Source of the DNA: an uncultured Acidobacteriota bacterium
GTDB lineage: Bacteria; Acidobacteriota; Blastocatellia; Pyrinomonadales; Pyrinomonadaceae
NCBI GenBank assembly: GCA_902826795.1
Contig: CADEGD010000009.1
Location: 15,475-79,474 of the forward strand
Direction: 5' to 3'
DNA length: 64,000 bases
In this document: piece after piece, positions 8,577 through 16,458 of the stretch
Layout: each line of letters begins with the position of its first letter
Position numbering within the stretch: position 1 is the first letter of the stretch
Notes under the pieces: generated by a model
Seen by the model: the letters and a program-made list of their open reading frames with translations, nothing else
Told to the model about the DNA's origin: nothing
Database searches by the model: none
Made by a program: the position numbers and the translations under genes

Positions 8577-9032
8577 ATGAGAATGTCGTTTTTAGCACTA
8601 ATTTTTGTTATCGCGAGCTTCGGCTCGACAGTGGTTGCCCAGCGCAATATCGATCCCGCGATCGACCGCGATCCAATCCTTGAGGCGGACGCTAAGCATA
8701 ATCTTGATGTTGCGTGGCAGGCATTCAAGCCCCTAAAAAAGGCGTACAAGCAGGTGATAATGCGGTTTGAGGAGACGTTCGCCGCTTATCCGCAGTTCTC
8801 GAAGATGGACGAGTTTCTCTATCTCGCGGGAATGTCGAGCATCTATCTTTCGAAGAACGAGGGCCGGCAAAAAGTGAACCTCAAGAATGATAAGGAAAAG
8901 GAAAAATACGCACCAGAGAAGCTAAAGGAAGACGCCGTAGTCTATTTCTCGACGCTTATCGAGAAATATCCCGAGAGTAAGTATCGTCAGGAAGCAGAAA
9001 CTACGTTGAAAGAGATCAAGCCTGGTTCATAA
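8577..9032 (+). CDS. Exported TPR-like (BamD/YbgF-type) protein
   Basis: About 151 residues from the ATG at 8577, which starts a good signal peptide (MRMSFLALIFVIASFGSTVVAQ). After it come two helix pairs with the spacing of TPRs (AYPQFSKMDEFLYLAGMSSIYL; FSTLIEKYPESKYRQEAETTL), the pattern seen in BamD and YbgF, where the second half of each repeat reads 'YP-x-S-x-Y/A-x-E-A'. It is much shorter than BamD, so it is probably a small periplasmic adaptor. An in-frame start at 8517 would add 20 basic residues before the signal peptide and is less likely. Confidence 0.65.
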   Translation: MRMSFLALIFVIASFGSTVVAQRNIDPAIDRDPILEADAKHNLDVAWQAFKPLKKAYKQVIMRFEETFAAYPQFSKMDEFLYLAGMSSIYLSKNEGRQKVNLKNDKEKEKYAPEKLKEDAVVYFSTLIEKYPESKYRQEAETTLKEIKPGS

Positions 9033-9039
9033 TGGAACG

Positions 9040-9429
9040 ATGAACCTTAACCAGGTAACTATCTACACGGCTAAACCTTTAGAGACGGCCGAGTTTTTCA
9101 CGAAGCTCGGCCTTATTCTTATTGTCGATTCGCTCCCACGATACGCGCGGTTCGAATGCCCGGACGGCGATTCGACCCTCTCGATCCAACATGCAGAAAC
9201 GCGGGCCGCAGGGAGCGTGTCCGAGCAAAGTATCGTCCTGTATTTCGAATGCGATGACTTGGATGGGGAAGTCACCCGCCTAAAATCACTCGGGCTCGAC
9301 TTCGACGAAGATCCAACCGACCGCGACTGGCTCTGGCGTCAAGCCTATCTCCGCGATCCGAACGACAACCGAATCTGCCTCTTCCGGGCGGGCGAGAATC
9401 GCAAAAACCCACCATGGCGTGTAAAATAG
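9040..9429 (+). CDS. VOC-fold (glyoxalase/bleomycin-resistance-like) protein
   Basis: 129 residues with the paired beta-alpha-beta-beta-beta pattern of the VOC superfamily. It begins MNLNQVTIYT and ends in a segment typical of these proteins, RDPNDNRICLFRAG. Possible metal ligands are a Gln or His near the start and Glu residues in YFECDD, but the substrate cannot be inferred. It lies eight bases after the TPR-like gene and 31 bases before the PfkB kinase, all plus strand. Confidence 0.8.
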   Translation: MNLNQVTIYTAKPLETAEFFTKLGLILIVDSLPRYARFECPDGDSTLSIQHAETRAAGSVSEQSIVLYFECDDLDGEVTRLKSLGLDFDEDPTDRDWLWRQAYLRDPNDNRICLFRAGENRKNPPWRVK

Positions 9430-9460
9430 CGGTTTGTCACTTTCGGAGAATTTCTAGCTA

Positions 9461-10396
9461 ATGTCACTAACAGTTGTAGGTTCGGTCGCGTTTGATGCGC
9501 TTGAGACGCCGTTTGGTAAACGCGATAGGGTTTTGGGTGGTGCGGCGACGCACTTTGGTTTGTCGGCCTCGTTTTTCACCGAGGTGAATGCGGTCGGCGT
9601 CGTCGGGGGTGATTTCACCGATGCTGAGTGGGATGTTTTCCGCCGTCATCACATCAACACAGACGATATCGAGGTCGTGCCGGACGGAAAGACGTTCTTC
9701 TGGAGCGGCCGTTACGATTACGACATGAACACGGCACAAACGCTCGATACGCAGTTGACCGTGTTCGCGACCTTCGCCCCTAAAATTTCCAAGAACTCGA
9801 AGAAAGCCCCCGTGGTGTTCCTCGCAAACATCCAGCCAACGCTGCAGCTCGGCGTTCGAAAGCAGTGTGAAAACGCCGAGTTCGTCGCGATGGACACGAT
9901 GAACTATTGGATATCGTCGGTGAAGGACGAACTGCTCGAGACTGTCAAAGCCGTCGATTGCATCATCATCAACGACGCCGAGGCGCGCCAGCTCACGGAT
10001 GAGCCGAACATCCACAAAGCCGCAAAAGCGATCATGGATCTGGGCCTGCGAGCTGTCGTCATCAAACGCGGCGAGTATGGTGCGACGCTGTTCACGCCGA
10101 CCTCATTCTTCTCGACTCCCGCGTATCCGCTTGAGAGCGTCTTCGACCCCACGGGTGCGGGCGATACGTTCGCGGGCGGCTTTATGGGCTACATCGCCGC
10201 TCAGAAAGACATCAACGATGACACTCTGCGACGGGCCTGTGTTTACGGCTCGGTGATGGCGTCGTTCAACGTCGAGAAGTTTGGCACCGAGCGCGTCGAC
10301 GAGCTCGATTACCCCGAGATCAATCAGCGGTTCAAAGACTTCAAGCGGATGACGCACTTTGACGATATCCCGTTCGAACGCGCGGTGACCGCGTAG
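9461..10396 (+). CDS. PfkB-family sugar/nucleoside kinase
   Basis: 311 residues of the ribokinase fold, which phosphorylates a sugar or nucleoside with ATP. The C-terminal signature DPTGAGDTFAGGF (residues 229-241) holds the anion hole and the catalytic Asp235, and NDAEARQLT at 171-179 is the usual NxxE-type motif region. The N-terminal GG in LGGAATHFG fits the substrate-lid side. The family includes adenosine, inosine and fructose kinases, and the position near mtnP does not settle which. It is preceded by GGAG 12 bases upstream. Confidence 0.88.
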   Translation: MSLTVVGSVAFDALETPFGKRDRVLGGAATHFGLSASFFTEVNAVGVVGGDFTDAEWDVFRRHHINTDDIEVVPDGKTFFWSGRYDYDMNTAQTLDTQLTVFATFAPKISKNSKKAPVVFLANIQPTLQLGVRKQCENAEFVAMDTMNYWISSVKDELLETVKAVDCIIINDAEARQLTDEPNIHKAAKAIMDLGLRAVVIKRGEYGATLFTPTSFFSTPAYPLESVFDPTGAGDTFAGGFMGYIAAQKDINDDTLRRACVYGSVMASFNVEKFGTERVDELDYPEINQRFKDFKRMTHFDDIPFERAVTA

Positions 10397-10423
10397 TCGT
10401 AAGATCGCGATCATCCCCAAGCG

Positions 10424-11206
10424 ATGGCGAAAGAGTTAGAAAACTCGCTTGAGCGTTTTGCTCGTCCAGCATCCAGTTCCGGCTTTCAGATCGCTGCCGT
10501 GGTTGCCATTGTACTTTTGGCTGCGGCGATTGTGGCGACGGCAGTTTCAAGCTTTCTCGTCGCCGGAGCACTTAGTGGCTTGTCACTAGTCGCTGTTATT
10601 GCGTTGGTTCTTGTTTCATCTCGGAGCCGGAAGAACGCATCCGCTCAGAGTGCCGCCTCTCGGATCTTGTGGGAACCCGCTGAACCGGAAGTGCAGCGGC
10701 AGACGCTTCACGTCGCGGTCGGAGAGATATCGCGGATCTTGAAAGTTCAACCGGAAGGTGTCGGCGAGCTGCAGACGGCCTTCATCGTCGGTGAAGATCT
10801 CGCTTTGCGGCAGATACAGCTCGAAGAGAATGTGCCTGTGATGCGGCACGTCGCCGTAGGTGGAGTTCCGTTTGACGCGGCGTTTACGAAGGAGACGATC
10901 CTGGTCTGCTGCGAAGTTTGTTTTCTTGTTTCTCCCGAGCTCGGGCAAGACCGCGTCGCTGCGATGATGAGAAAGGTCGGGTCCGTCAAACGCTCGATCG
11001 CCGAGATGAACATCGGATTGGAAGTTCGCCTGATGGTTATTCTCGTCACGCAGATGGCGGATGGAGAAGTCACCAAGCTCCGCGAGACCTTATCGACCAA
11101 ACGATTCTCGTCGACACCCGTCGATATCGACATTAGGCTGATGGATTTCGAAGGCCTTCAGCGGGTTTATGTGTTATCTGAGGAGGATGTCCGAAAGGTG
11201 GTCTAA
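10424..11206 (+). CDS. Membrane protein of unknown function
   Basis: 260 residues. Two adjacent hydrophobic helices span about residues 21-45 and 47-66 (AAVVAIVLLAAAIVATAV; SLVAVIALVLVSS), so both termini are probably cytosolic. The remaining 190 residues form a soluble, strand-rich domain with conserved-looking turns (VGEISRILKVQPEG, CCEVCFLVSPELG). No family is recognised. It is 27 bases after the PfkB gene, so probably in the same transcript. Confidence 0.6.
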   Translation: MAKELENSLERFARPASSSGFQIAAVVAIVLLAAAIVATAVSSFLVAGALSGLSLVAVIALVLVSSRSRKNASAQSAASRILWEPAEPEVQRQTLHVAVGEISRILKVQPEGVGELQTAFIVGEDLALRQIQLEENVPVMRHVAVGGVPFDAAFTKETILVCCEVCFLVSPELGQDRVAAMMRKVGSVKRSIAEMNIGLEVRLMVILVTQMADGEVTKLRETLSTKRFSSTPVDIDIRLMDFEGLQRVYVLSEEDVRKVV

Positions 11207-11224
11207 CGCAAGTTATAGAGTTAA

Positions 11225-11325
11225 CGAACAACCTCTTTCTCTGTGTTTTTCCTGTATTTTTCTGTGGGTTCTGTGGTTTTTCCTTAATTGTCTAACCACA
11301 AAAACCGTAAAAAAGAGAAATAGAT
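11225..11325. repeat. CTGTG-rich intergenic repeat with small hairpin
   Basis: Repeated TTTTTCTGTGG-type sequence, with TGTGGTT at 11272-11278 pairing with AACCACA at 11294-11300. It resembles low-complexity blocks near 19905 and 51715. It separates the membrane-protein gene from fabI. Confidence 0.5.
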
Positions 11326-11351
11326 CGCTTCCGACAAATCTTCCGTTAGAG

Positions 11352-12122
11352 ATGAAAAGTATGTTGAAAGACAAAGTAGGAATGATCTTCGGCGTCGCGA
11401 ACAAGCGTTCGATCGCCTGGGCGTGTGCCGATGCGGCGAATGCGAACGGAGCAAAATTGGCGTTCACTTATCAGGGCGAACGGCTTAAAGAGAATGTCGA
11501 AAAGCTCGCCGGTGAACTTCCGGATTCGCTGATCTTACCGTGCGACGTGACCGATCAGGCCAGCGTCGATTCGGCCTTTGAGGCGGTGAAAGAACGCTAT
11601 GGACGGCTCGACTTTCTCGTCCATTCGATCGCGTTCGCACCAAAGGAAGCTCTCGAAGGTGAGTTCGTGACAACGACCCGCGACGCCTTCCGAACCGCAC
11701 TTGAAATATCCGCATTCTCCCTGACGCAGGTGGCTCTCGCTGCCGCTCCGCTAATGACGGACGGCGGCAGCATCGTTACGATGAGTTATTACGGAGCCGA
11801 GAAAGTAGTAAACAATTACAACGTAATGGGCGTGGCGAAGGCTGCACTCGAAGCATCGGTTCGTTACCTTGCCGCCGACCTCGGTAAGCAGAACATCCGC
11901 GTCAACGCCATCAGCGCCGGCCCGCTCAACACTCTCTCGGCCCGCGGCGTCAAGAACATGGGATCGCTGCTCGGCTACGTCGGCGAAAAATCTCCGCTCA
12001 GACGAAACGTCACCGCCCAGGAAGTCGGTAACACGTCGCTATTCCTCGTCAGCGATCTTTCGTCCGGAATCACCGGCGAGACGATTTACGTCGACTGCGG
12101 ATACAACATAATGGGCATATAA
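11352..12122 (+). CDS. fabI: Enoyl-[acyl-carrier-protein] reductase (NADH)
   Basis: About 256 residues of a short-chain dehydrogenase of the FabI type, which reduces the trans-2 double bond in the last step of fatty acid elongation. It shows the N-terminal nucleotide site (GMIFGVANKRSIAW), Tyr147 in SYYGAE and the catalytic pair Tyr156-x6-Lys163 in NYNVMGVAK, the spacing that separates FabI from ordinary SDRs. ATG 11352 is chosen; 11361 is an alternative. The stop codon coincides with the first bases of the repeat that borders the next element. Confidence 0.94.
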   Translation: MKSMLKDKVGMIFGVANKRSIAWACADAANANGAKLAFTYQGERLKENVEKLAGELPDSLILPCDVTDQASVDSAFEAVKERYGRLDFLVHSIAFAPKEALEGEFVTTTRDAFRTALEISAFSLTQVALAAAPLMTDGGSIVTMSYYGAEKVVNNYNVMGVAKAALEASVRYLAADLGKQNIRVNAISAGPLNTLSARGVKNMGSLLGYVGEKSPLRRNVTAQEVGNTSLFLVSDLSSGITGETIYVDCGYNIMGI

Positions 12123-12160
12123 GTCTAGGAAGTCTGGAAAGTCTAGGAAGTCTGGGAAGG
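12119..12160 (+). repeat. Left inverted 9-mer tandem repeat (copy B)
   Basis: Four 9-mers of the type AAGTCTAGG/AAGTCTGGA/G, starting inside the fabI stop codon. It is the reverse complement of the repeat at 12557-12603 and of copy A at 96-138. Confidence 0.8.
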
Positions 12161-12203
12161 TACGAAGGCTCTTTCCATCGAGTACGGGAGAATTGGTAAG
12201 AAG

Positions 12204-12569
12204 ATGGCGACATTCAAACGTTTTGAGGATATTCAGGCGTGGCAAAAGGCTCGCAAGTTAACGGTCGAAGTTTACAAACTTAGCGGGAAGGGTGAGTTTG
12301 GACGCGATTATGATTTACGGAGCCAGATCCGGCGATCATCGAGTTCGATAATGTCGAACATAGCCGAAGGCCAGGGCCGGCGGACCGACCGCGACTTCGC
12401 CCATTTTCTAAACATTTCTCTCGGCTCCGTGGCCGAGACGAAATCGCACATGTATTTCGCGATGGATTTAGAATACGTATCAGCTTCCCAATTTGATGAG
12501 ATCTACGACAGACTCGATGAGATTGGCAAGATGATCTATGGGTTAAGCACCCATTTGAGGACTTCCTAG
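12204..12569 (+). CDS. Four-helix-bundle (23S rRNA intervening-sequence-type) protein
   Basis: 121 residues with the family hallmarks: FEDIQAWQKARKL at the N-terminus, IRRSSSSIMSNIAEGQGR in the centre, and FLNISLGSVAETKSHM. Relatives are encoded in intervening sequences of 23S rRNA and as free-standing genes; their function is unsettled, and the structurally similar Avd protein serves diversity-generating retroelements. The last codons and the TAG stop lie inside the right-hand inverted repeat, so gene and repeat form one unit. No reverse transcriptase or transposase is nearby. Confidence 0.88.
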   Translation: MATFKRFEDIQAWQKARKLTVEVYKLSGKGEFGRDYDLRSQIRRSSSSIMSNIAEGQGRRTDRDFAHFLNISLGSVAETKSHMYFAMDLEYVSASQFDEIYDRLDEIGKMIYGLSTHLRTS

Positions 12570-12603
12570 ACTTTCAAGACTTCCCCGACTTCCAAGACTT
12601 ACT
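12557..12603 (+). repeat. Right inverted 9-mer tandem repeat (copy C)
   Basis: CTTCCTAGA, CTTTCAAGA, CTTCCCCGA and CTTCCAAGA in tandem, then CTTAC. It contains the stop codon of the four-helix-bundle gene and ends one base before the next gene's ATG, so that gene has no normal ribosome site. Confidence 0.8.
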
Positions 12604-12604
12604 A

Positions 12605-13426
12605 ATGGCTGAAACTGACGCAAACAAACCGACGGCTCGGAAAGATAAGGTGAAACCGCCCGAGCCGAAAACTGTGGCCGAGGCAAAGAAACGCGAACGG
12701 GTGCCGAACTATTGGCAGTTAACTGACGATGAAGTGCTCTTGCGCTCGCCCGAGCCGGAAGATGATTACAAAACGTCAGACTCTTGGCGCGTTTTCCGCA
12801 TCATGGGCGAATTCGTCGATGGGTTCGATAACCTCGCTACCATCACGCAAGGAGTTTCTCTATTCGGCTCTGCCCGTACTCCTGAAGACGACGAGATGTA
12901 TATTGCGGCTCAGGAGACCGGGCGTCTTCTCGCTGAGGCCGGATTTGAGGTTATCACCGGCGGTGGCCCGGGCATAATGGAAGCGGGAAATCGCGGCGCA
13001 TTTGAGGCGGGCAAGGTCTCGGTAGGCTGCAATATCGAACTGCCTTTCGAGCAGATGCCGAACCCGTATCAGACCAAGTCGCTCTCGTTCAAATATTTCT
13101 TTGTCCGCAAGACGATGTTCATCAAGTACAGCAACGCTTACATTATCTTTCCCGGCGGATTCGGGACGATGGACGAACTCTTCGAGGCGTTGACGCTGAT
13201 CCAGACGAAGAAGATTCGAAACTTTCCGGTCGTGTTATTTGGCTCGCAGTATTGGCAGGGCCTTCTTCAGTGGATCACGTCCACGATGCTTCACGAAGGA
13301 TACATCGGCGAAGAAGACCTGAAACTGATCCATTTAACCGACTCGCCCCTGGAAGCCGTCAACTTCATCATCAAGACTTGTCAGCAAGGCCCGAATGGTG
13401 AGACCGGATCAGGCGAAGAATCCTAG
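12605..13426 (+). CDS. LOG-family (TIGR00730-like) nucleotide-binding protein
   Basis: 273 residues of a Rossmann-like fold formerly misnamed lysine decarboxylase. The LOG signatures are both present: GGGPGIMEAGNRGAFE and PGGFGTMDELFEALT. Family members hydrolyse nucleoside 5'-monophosphates to base and ribose-5-phosphate. An N-terminal, charged extension of about 60 residues precedes the fold. The ATG at 12605 directly follows the element's right repeat, with no Shine-Dalgarno; translation could depend on the four-helix-bundle gene's transcript. The stop overlaps the convergent cutA stop by four bases. Confidence 0.88.
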   Translation: MAETDANKPTARKDKVKPPEPKTVAEAKKRERVPNYWQLTDDEVLLRSPEPEDDYKTSDSWRVFRIMGEFVDGFDNLATITQGVSLFGSARTPEDDEMYIAAQETGRLLAEAGFEVITGGGPGIMEAGNRGAFEAGKVSVGCNIELPFEQMPNPYQTKSLSFKYFFVRKTMFIKYSNAYIIFPGGFGTMDELFEALTLIQTKKIRNFPVVLFGSQYWQGLLQWITSTMLHEGYIGEEDLKLIHLTDSPLEAVNFIIKTCQQGPNGETGSGEES

Positions 13427-13749
13427 AGAGAATCAGTCAGCCATTTGAGATAGCCAGCCGACACCTTCTCCGCGTCGATCGCAACTACCTCCGGCGTATC
13501 GTAACTGTGGCGGTCGAGAATATATTTCTCGACCGCCTCGTATTTTTCAGGCAGAGTCTTGATAAGCAGCAGGTGCTCATCCGCTCTTTCGACCTTTCCT
13601 TCCCAAGCGTAAACCGAGGTCATCTTCGGCAAGATCTGAACACAAGCTGCTAACCGAGACTCTACGAGACCGCCCGCAAGCGACTCAGCTTTCTCGACAG
13701 TTGGGGTTGTCGTTAGAACAATGAGCACTTTAGGATCAATTCGCAGCAA
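13423..13749 (-). CDS. cutA: CutA divalent-cation tolerance protein
   Basis: About 108 residues from a TTG at 13749, the length typical of CutA, a small trimeric ferredoxin-like-fold protein. It shows the family pattern VLTTTPTVEKAE, LAACVQILP, YAWEGKVE and YDTPEVVAID. The long open frame back to 13827 overlaps the preceding gene and adds no family sequence, so I chose the TTG, which overlaps the RraB-domain gene by 14 bases. It is probably the third gene of the M48-RraB-CutA operon. Its cellular role in bacteria remains unclear. Confidence 0.88.
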   Translation of the reverse strand: MLRIDPKVLIVLTTTPTVEKAESLAGGLVESRLAACVQILPKMTSVYAWEGKVERADEHLLLIKTLPEKYEAVEKYILDRHSYDTPEVVAIDAEKVSAGYLKWLTDSL

Positions 13750-14242
13750 CCGGACCAACGTCCATACCGTCGTATGACTCGAGACCGTACTCTTCTGCGA
13801 GACGGTACAACTCCGTGTTACGATCATGCAGGGTTTGAGGCGTGTGCTTCTCGACCTTTTCTACATGGAGGAAATGTGTGTGTTTATCATCCGTTTCGTA
13901 GATACTGCCGAAAAGATAGCCGGATCGAGTGAGCGGCTCGACAAGACGTTCTAACTTCTTAGGGTCCGGGTCAGTGAAAAAATAGCCCCACAGCAATTCT
14001 CCATCTACATTCCAGTTACTTTTAGAGCGCATGTTCGCAAACATGTCTTCTAGTTGATCGAGTGTTATCACGGTCTTTTTCTCAGGAGCTCTTGGTTGCT
14101 GAACTGCTTCTGGTTTCTGAACGACTTCGCTTTCCGCAGTGGCTCCACAACTTGCCGTCCAAACGACCAACGCAAGAACCACTACATAAAATGAAAAGAG
14201 GCGTTGTACCCGTATCACAGTTTTGCCACGATCGAGAAGCAT
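13736..14242 (-). CDS. Lipoprotein with an RraB (RNase E inhibitor) domain
   Basis: 168 residues. The N-terminus is a lipoprotein signal peptide with lipobox WTASC (Cys32), so the protein should be exported and lipid-anchored. Residues 75-168 match the RraB fold: NWNVDGELLWGYFF, LTRSGYLFGSIY, FLHVEKVEKHTPQTL, and the closing YDGMDVGPV. RraB proteins are known as cytosolic inhibitors of RNase E, so an extracytoplasmic RraB domain must do something else. Seven bases separate it from the M48 peptidase gene. Confidence 0.8.
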   Translation of the reverse strand: MLLDRGKTVIRVQRLFSFYVVVLALVVWTASCGATAESEVVQKPEAVQQPRAPEKKTVITLDQLEDMFANMRSKSNWNVDGELLWGYFFTDPDPKKLERLVEPLTRSGYLFGSIYETDDKHTHFLHVEKVEKHTPQTLHDRNTELYRLAEEYGLESYDGMDVGPVAAN

Positions 14243-14248
14243 CTGCTG

Positions 14249-15226
14249 CTAATTCTTCGCCATCACCTCGGCGTAATCGCCGCTTTCGGCCCAGTCGATG
14301 ATCTCGGAAACACGCCAGATGGGGAATGGGTGAGTTTGGCCGGCGTTGATGATCGTCGCCCAGAATTTATCGAGGGCTTTGTCGTCGCAGGTCTTCTTGA
14401 ACTGTCGTCCCTGTTCGAGAAACTCTTCGTAGTCGATCTTCGATGCGGCAGTTCCGCCGGCGAGTTTCATCATCACGCGTCCGACCACATGCGGATCTTG
14501 CACCGTCAGCATCGCCGCTCGGTCACACGAAAGTTCGGCTCGGCGTGCCCACGCGAGGAGGGCGCTGTTGATACCTGCGGAGATGATGAACTTAATGATC
14601 TCGGAACCGGGAACGAGCCTCGCGACCGAGGCATTGGCGAGAGCTTCCATCAAGCGGGCAGCAGTTAGATAAAGCACGTGCTCGGCGTGGATGTGTCCGA
14701 CTTCGTGAGAGATAACGGCGAGGGTTTCTTCGTCGGTCAGCCGTTCGAGCAATCCTGTGTGGAGCACGATGATGTGTTTCTCGGAGCCGAACGTGAACGC
14801 GTTTACGACCGGATTCTGCTGGACGAACATCTCCGGCATCTCGACGCCGAGGGTGGTACACGCGACCTGAAGCTTAGCGTGAAGATCGGGGAACTGCTTC
14901 GGCGTGACCTTCACCGAGCTTGCCGTAAATATCACGCGAAGAGCCGACTCGCCAGTTACTTCGAGCAGTTTGCGAAGAGCGTTATCGATTCCCGGAATGG
15001 CCCGCAGGGCGGCAAGAGCTTTACTGTCCGCGGGGTGTACGTAATCGTGTTTGCTGAGATCGGCAAATTTCTTGTGCGGCTCATTAGATAGCGGCAAACG
15101 GCATTTGCCGCAGTTAGCGTCACCGTTCTTATAGCCGTCCTTAACGCCGTTCTTCTGTCCGCAATAGCGGCATCGTACAAAAAGGCTCTTGGTCAGTCCC
15201 TCGGATTCATCTTTTTTCTTCGCCAT
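14249..15226 (-). CDS. M48-family zinc metallopeptidase with N-terminal zinc ribbon
   Basis: 325 residues. A four-cysteine zinc ribbon at the start (Cys19, Cys22, Cys39, Cys42) is followed by an M48 peptidase domain with HEVGH at 174-178 and the third zinc ligand Glu231 in the RRAELSCDRAA segment. A hydrophobic stretch lies at 205-226 (SEIIKFIISAGINSALLAW), weaker than the membrane helices of HtpX. The family degrades misfolded proteins at the membrane or in the periplasm. It is the first gene of a minus-strand operon with the RraB lipoprotein and CutA. Confidence 0.88.
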   Translation of the reverse strand: MAKKKDESEGLTKSLFVRCRYCGQKNGVKDGYKNGDANCGKCRLPLSNEPHKKFADLSKHDYVHPADSKALAALRAIPGIDNALRKLLEVTGESALRVIFTASSVKVTPKQFPDLHAKLQVACTTLGVEMPEMFVQQNPVVNAFTFGSEKHIIVLHTGLLERLTDEETLAVISHEVGHIHAEHVLYLTAARLMEALANASVARLVPGSEIIKFIISAGINSALLAWARRAELSCDRAAMLTVQDPHVVGRVMMKLAGGTAASKIDYEEFLEQGRQFKKTCDDKALDKFWATIINAGQTHPFPIWRVSEIIDWAESGDYAEVMAKN

Positions 15227-15285
15227 ATTTGAATTCTAGTTTAGCTTCTCTTGGATGTTAAAACGACGCGAAAGATAGCAAAGTT

Positions 15286-16455
15286 TCATCGCGAAAGCAG
15301 CGCAATTGTCTCGACGTGGTGCGTCTGGGGAAACAGGTCGACCGCCGTAACCGAATCGATGTTGTATCCGGCCTCAGCGAATCGCTTCAGGTCGCGTGCG
15401 AGCACCGAAGGTTCGCAGGCGACATACGAGATCCGCGGCGAACCGAGATTGATCAGATTCGCGATCGTTTCCTTCTCCGTACCCGCACGCGGCGGATCGA
15501 GCAGGATCAGATCGACACCCTTCGGCGGATCGCCGGCAAGGAATCCACGCACGCTTTCGATTCGAAAGTCGATGTTCGTGTGTCCGTTCGCCGCCGCGTT
15601 TCGACTCGCATATTCGATCGCCGAGGGATACTCCTCGACGCCGATGACGCGTGCGAATCGCCGAGCCATCGGCAGTGAAAATAACCCGACGCCGCAGTAC
15701 AGATCGAGTGCGATATCTCCCTTCGCATCGCCAAGAGCAGTCTCAACAAGCTGCGGGATCAAAAGCTGATTTCCCTGAAAGAAAACATTCGCCGCGTAAG
15801 TAAATGTTTCACCGAGAGCTGAAAATGTTATCTCTGGAGGCTCGATAAGCCCGGGCGTGTGGATCGAAACTCCGTCGTCACCTGCCGCCGCTTCGACGAA
15901 TGACCTGTCGGACCACAAGTTCTCCCACGGAAAATCTTCGCGGAGGCGATGTAGTTCCTGATTCAATCGCGGAACGAGCTTCGGGCACGAATCGATCTCG
16001 ACTAGCTCCCGCGAATTTCGCTTGTAGTAACCGATGCCGCGCGTTTTCGGCTCGACGTGCCACTGTGCGCGAGAGCGATATTCGAAATCCTTAGGCGACG
16101 CGATGACCGCAATCTCGTCCGCGTAGTCGAGCTTGGCGATACGCCGCAGGCAGTCGCGAATGATCTCGACTTTCGACGCAAGCTGCTCCGCATACGTCAT
16201 CTGCTGAAAATCGCACCCGCCGCACGTACCAAAATATTTGCACGGCGGAACGATCCGCGACGGCCCGGCGTCGATCACCTCAATGATCTCGGCGAATGCG
16301 ATTGCACCTTTTGTTTCACGTATTTCGATCTTCGCCCGATCGCCCGGTACGGCGAGTGCGACGAAGATCGTCTTGCCTTCAGCGTGTGCGATGCCGTAAC
16401 CGCGCGGAATGATGCGCTCGATCGTGACTTCCAGATTGTTATTTGCGATTGACAA
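15286..16455 (-). CDS. rlmD: 23S rRNA (uracil-C5)-methyltransferase, RlmD/RumA type
   Basis: 389 residues. An N-terminal TRAM-like domain is followed by a [4Fe-4S] cluster set, Cys72, Cys78 and Cys81 in CKYFGTCGGC and probably Cys157. The methyltransferase domain has DLYCGVGLFS, LLDPPRAGTE and the nucleophile Cys347 in YVACEPS, with Glu382 near the end. It uses S-adenosylmethionine to methylate a uridine of 23S rRNA; RlmD and RlmC are not separable with confidence here. Three bases separate it from the upstream gene at 16459. Confidence 0.9.
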   Translation of the reverse strand: MSIANNNLEVTIERIIPRGYGIAHAEGKTIFVALAVPGDRAKIEIRETKGAIAFAEIIEVIDAGPSRIVPPCKYFGTCGGCDFQQMTYAEQLASKVEIIRDCLRRIAKLDYADEIAVIASPKDFEYRSRAQWHVEPKTRGIGYYKRNSRELVEIDSCPKLVPRLNQELHRLREDFPWENLWSDRSFVEAAAGDDGVSIHTPGLIEPPEITFSALGETFTYAANVFFQGNQLLIPQLVETALGDAKGDIALDLYCGVGLFSLPMARRFARVIGVEEYPSAIEYASRNAAANGHTNIDFRIESVRGFLAGDPPKGVDLILLDPPRAGTEKETIANLINLGSPRISYVACEPSVLARDLKRFAEAGYNIDSVTAVDLFPQTHHVETIALLSR

Positions 16456-16458
16456 AAC

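Larger units (their letters stand above)
12119..12603 (+). mobile_element. Four-helix-bundle gene bracketed by inverted tandem repeats
   Basis: About 485 bases: a left repeat at 12119-12160, a 121-residue four-helix-bundle gene, and a right repeat at 12557-12603 that is the reverse complement of the left one, about 33 of 39 matching. The unit sits exactly between the fabI stop codon and the start codon of the next gene. Its architecture (inverted repeats able to pair, around one four-helix-bundle ORF) resembles the intervening sequences found inside 23S rRNA genes of some bacteria, but here it is between protein genes. Mobility is inferred, not shown. Confidence 0.5.

Noticed and set aside
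12204..12569. Diversity-generating retroelement accessory protein (Avd)
   Set aside because: No reverse transcriptase, template or variable repeat in the window.
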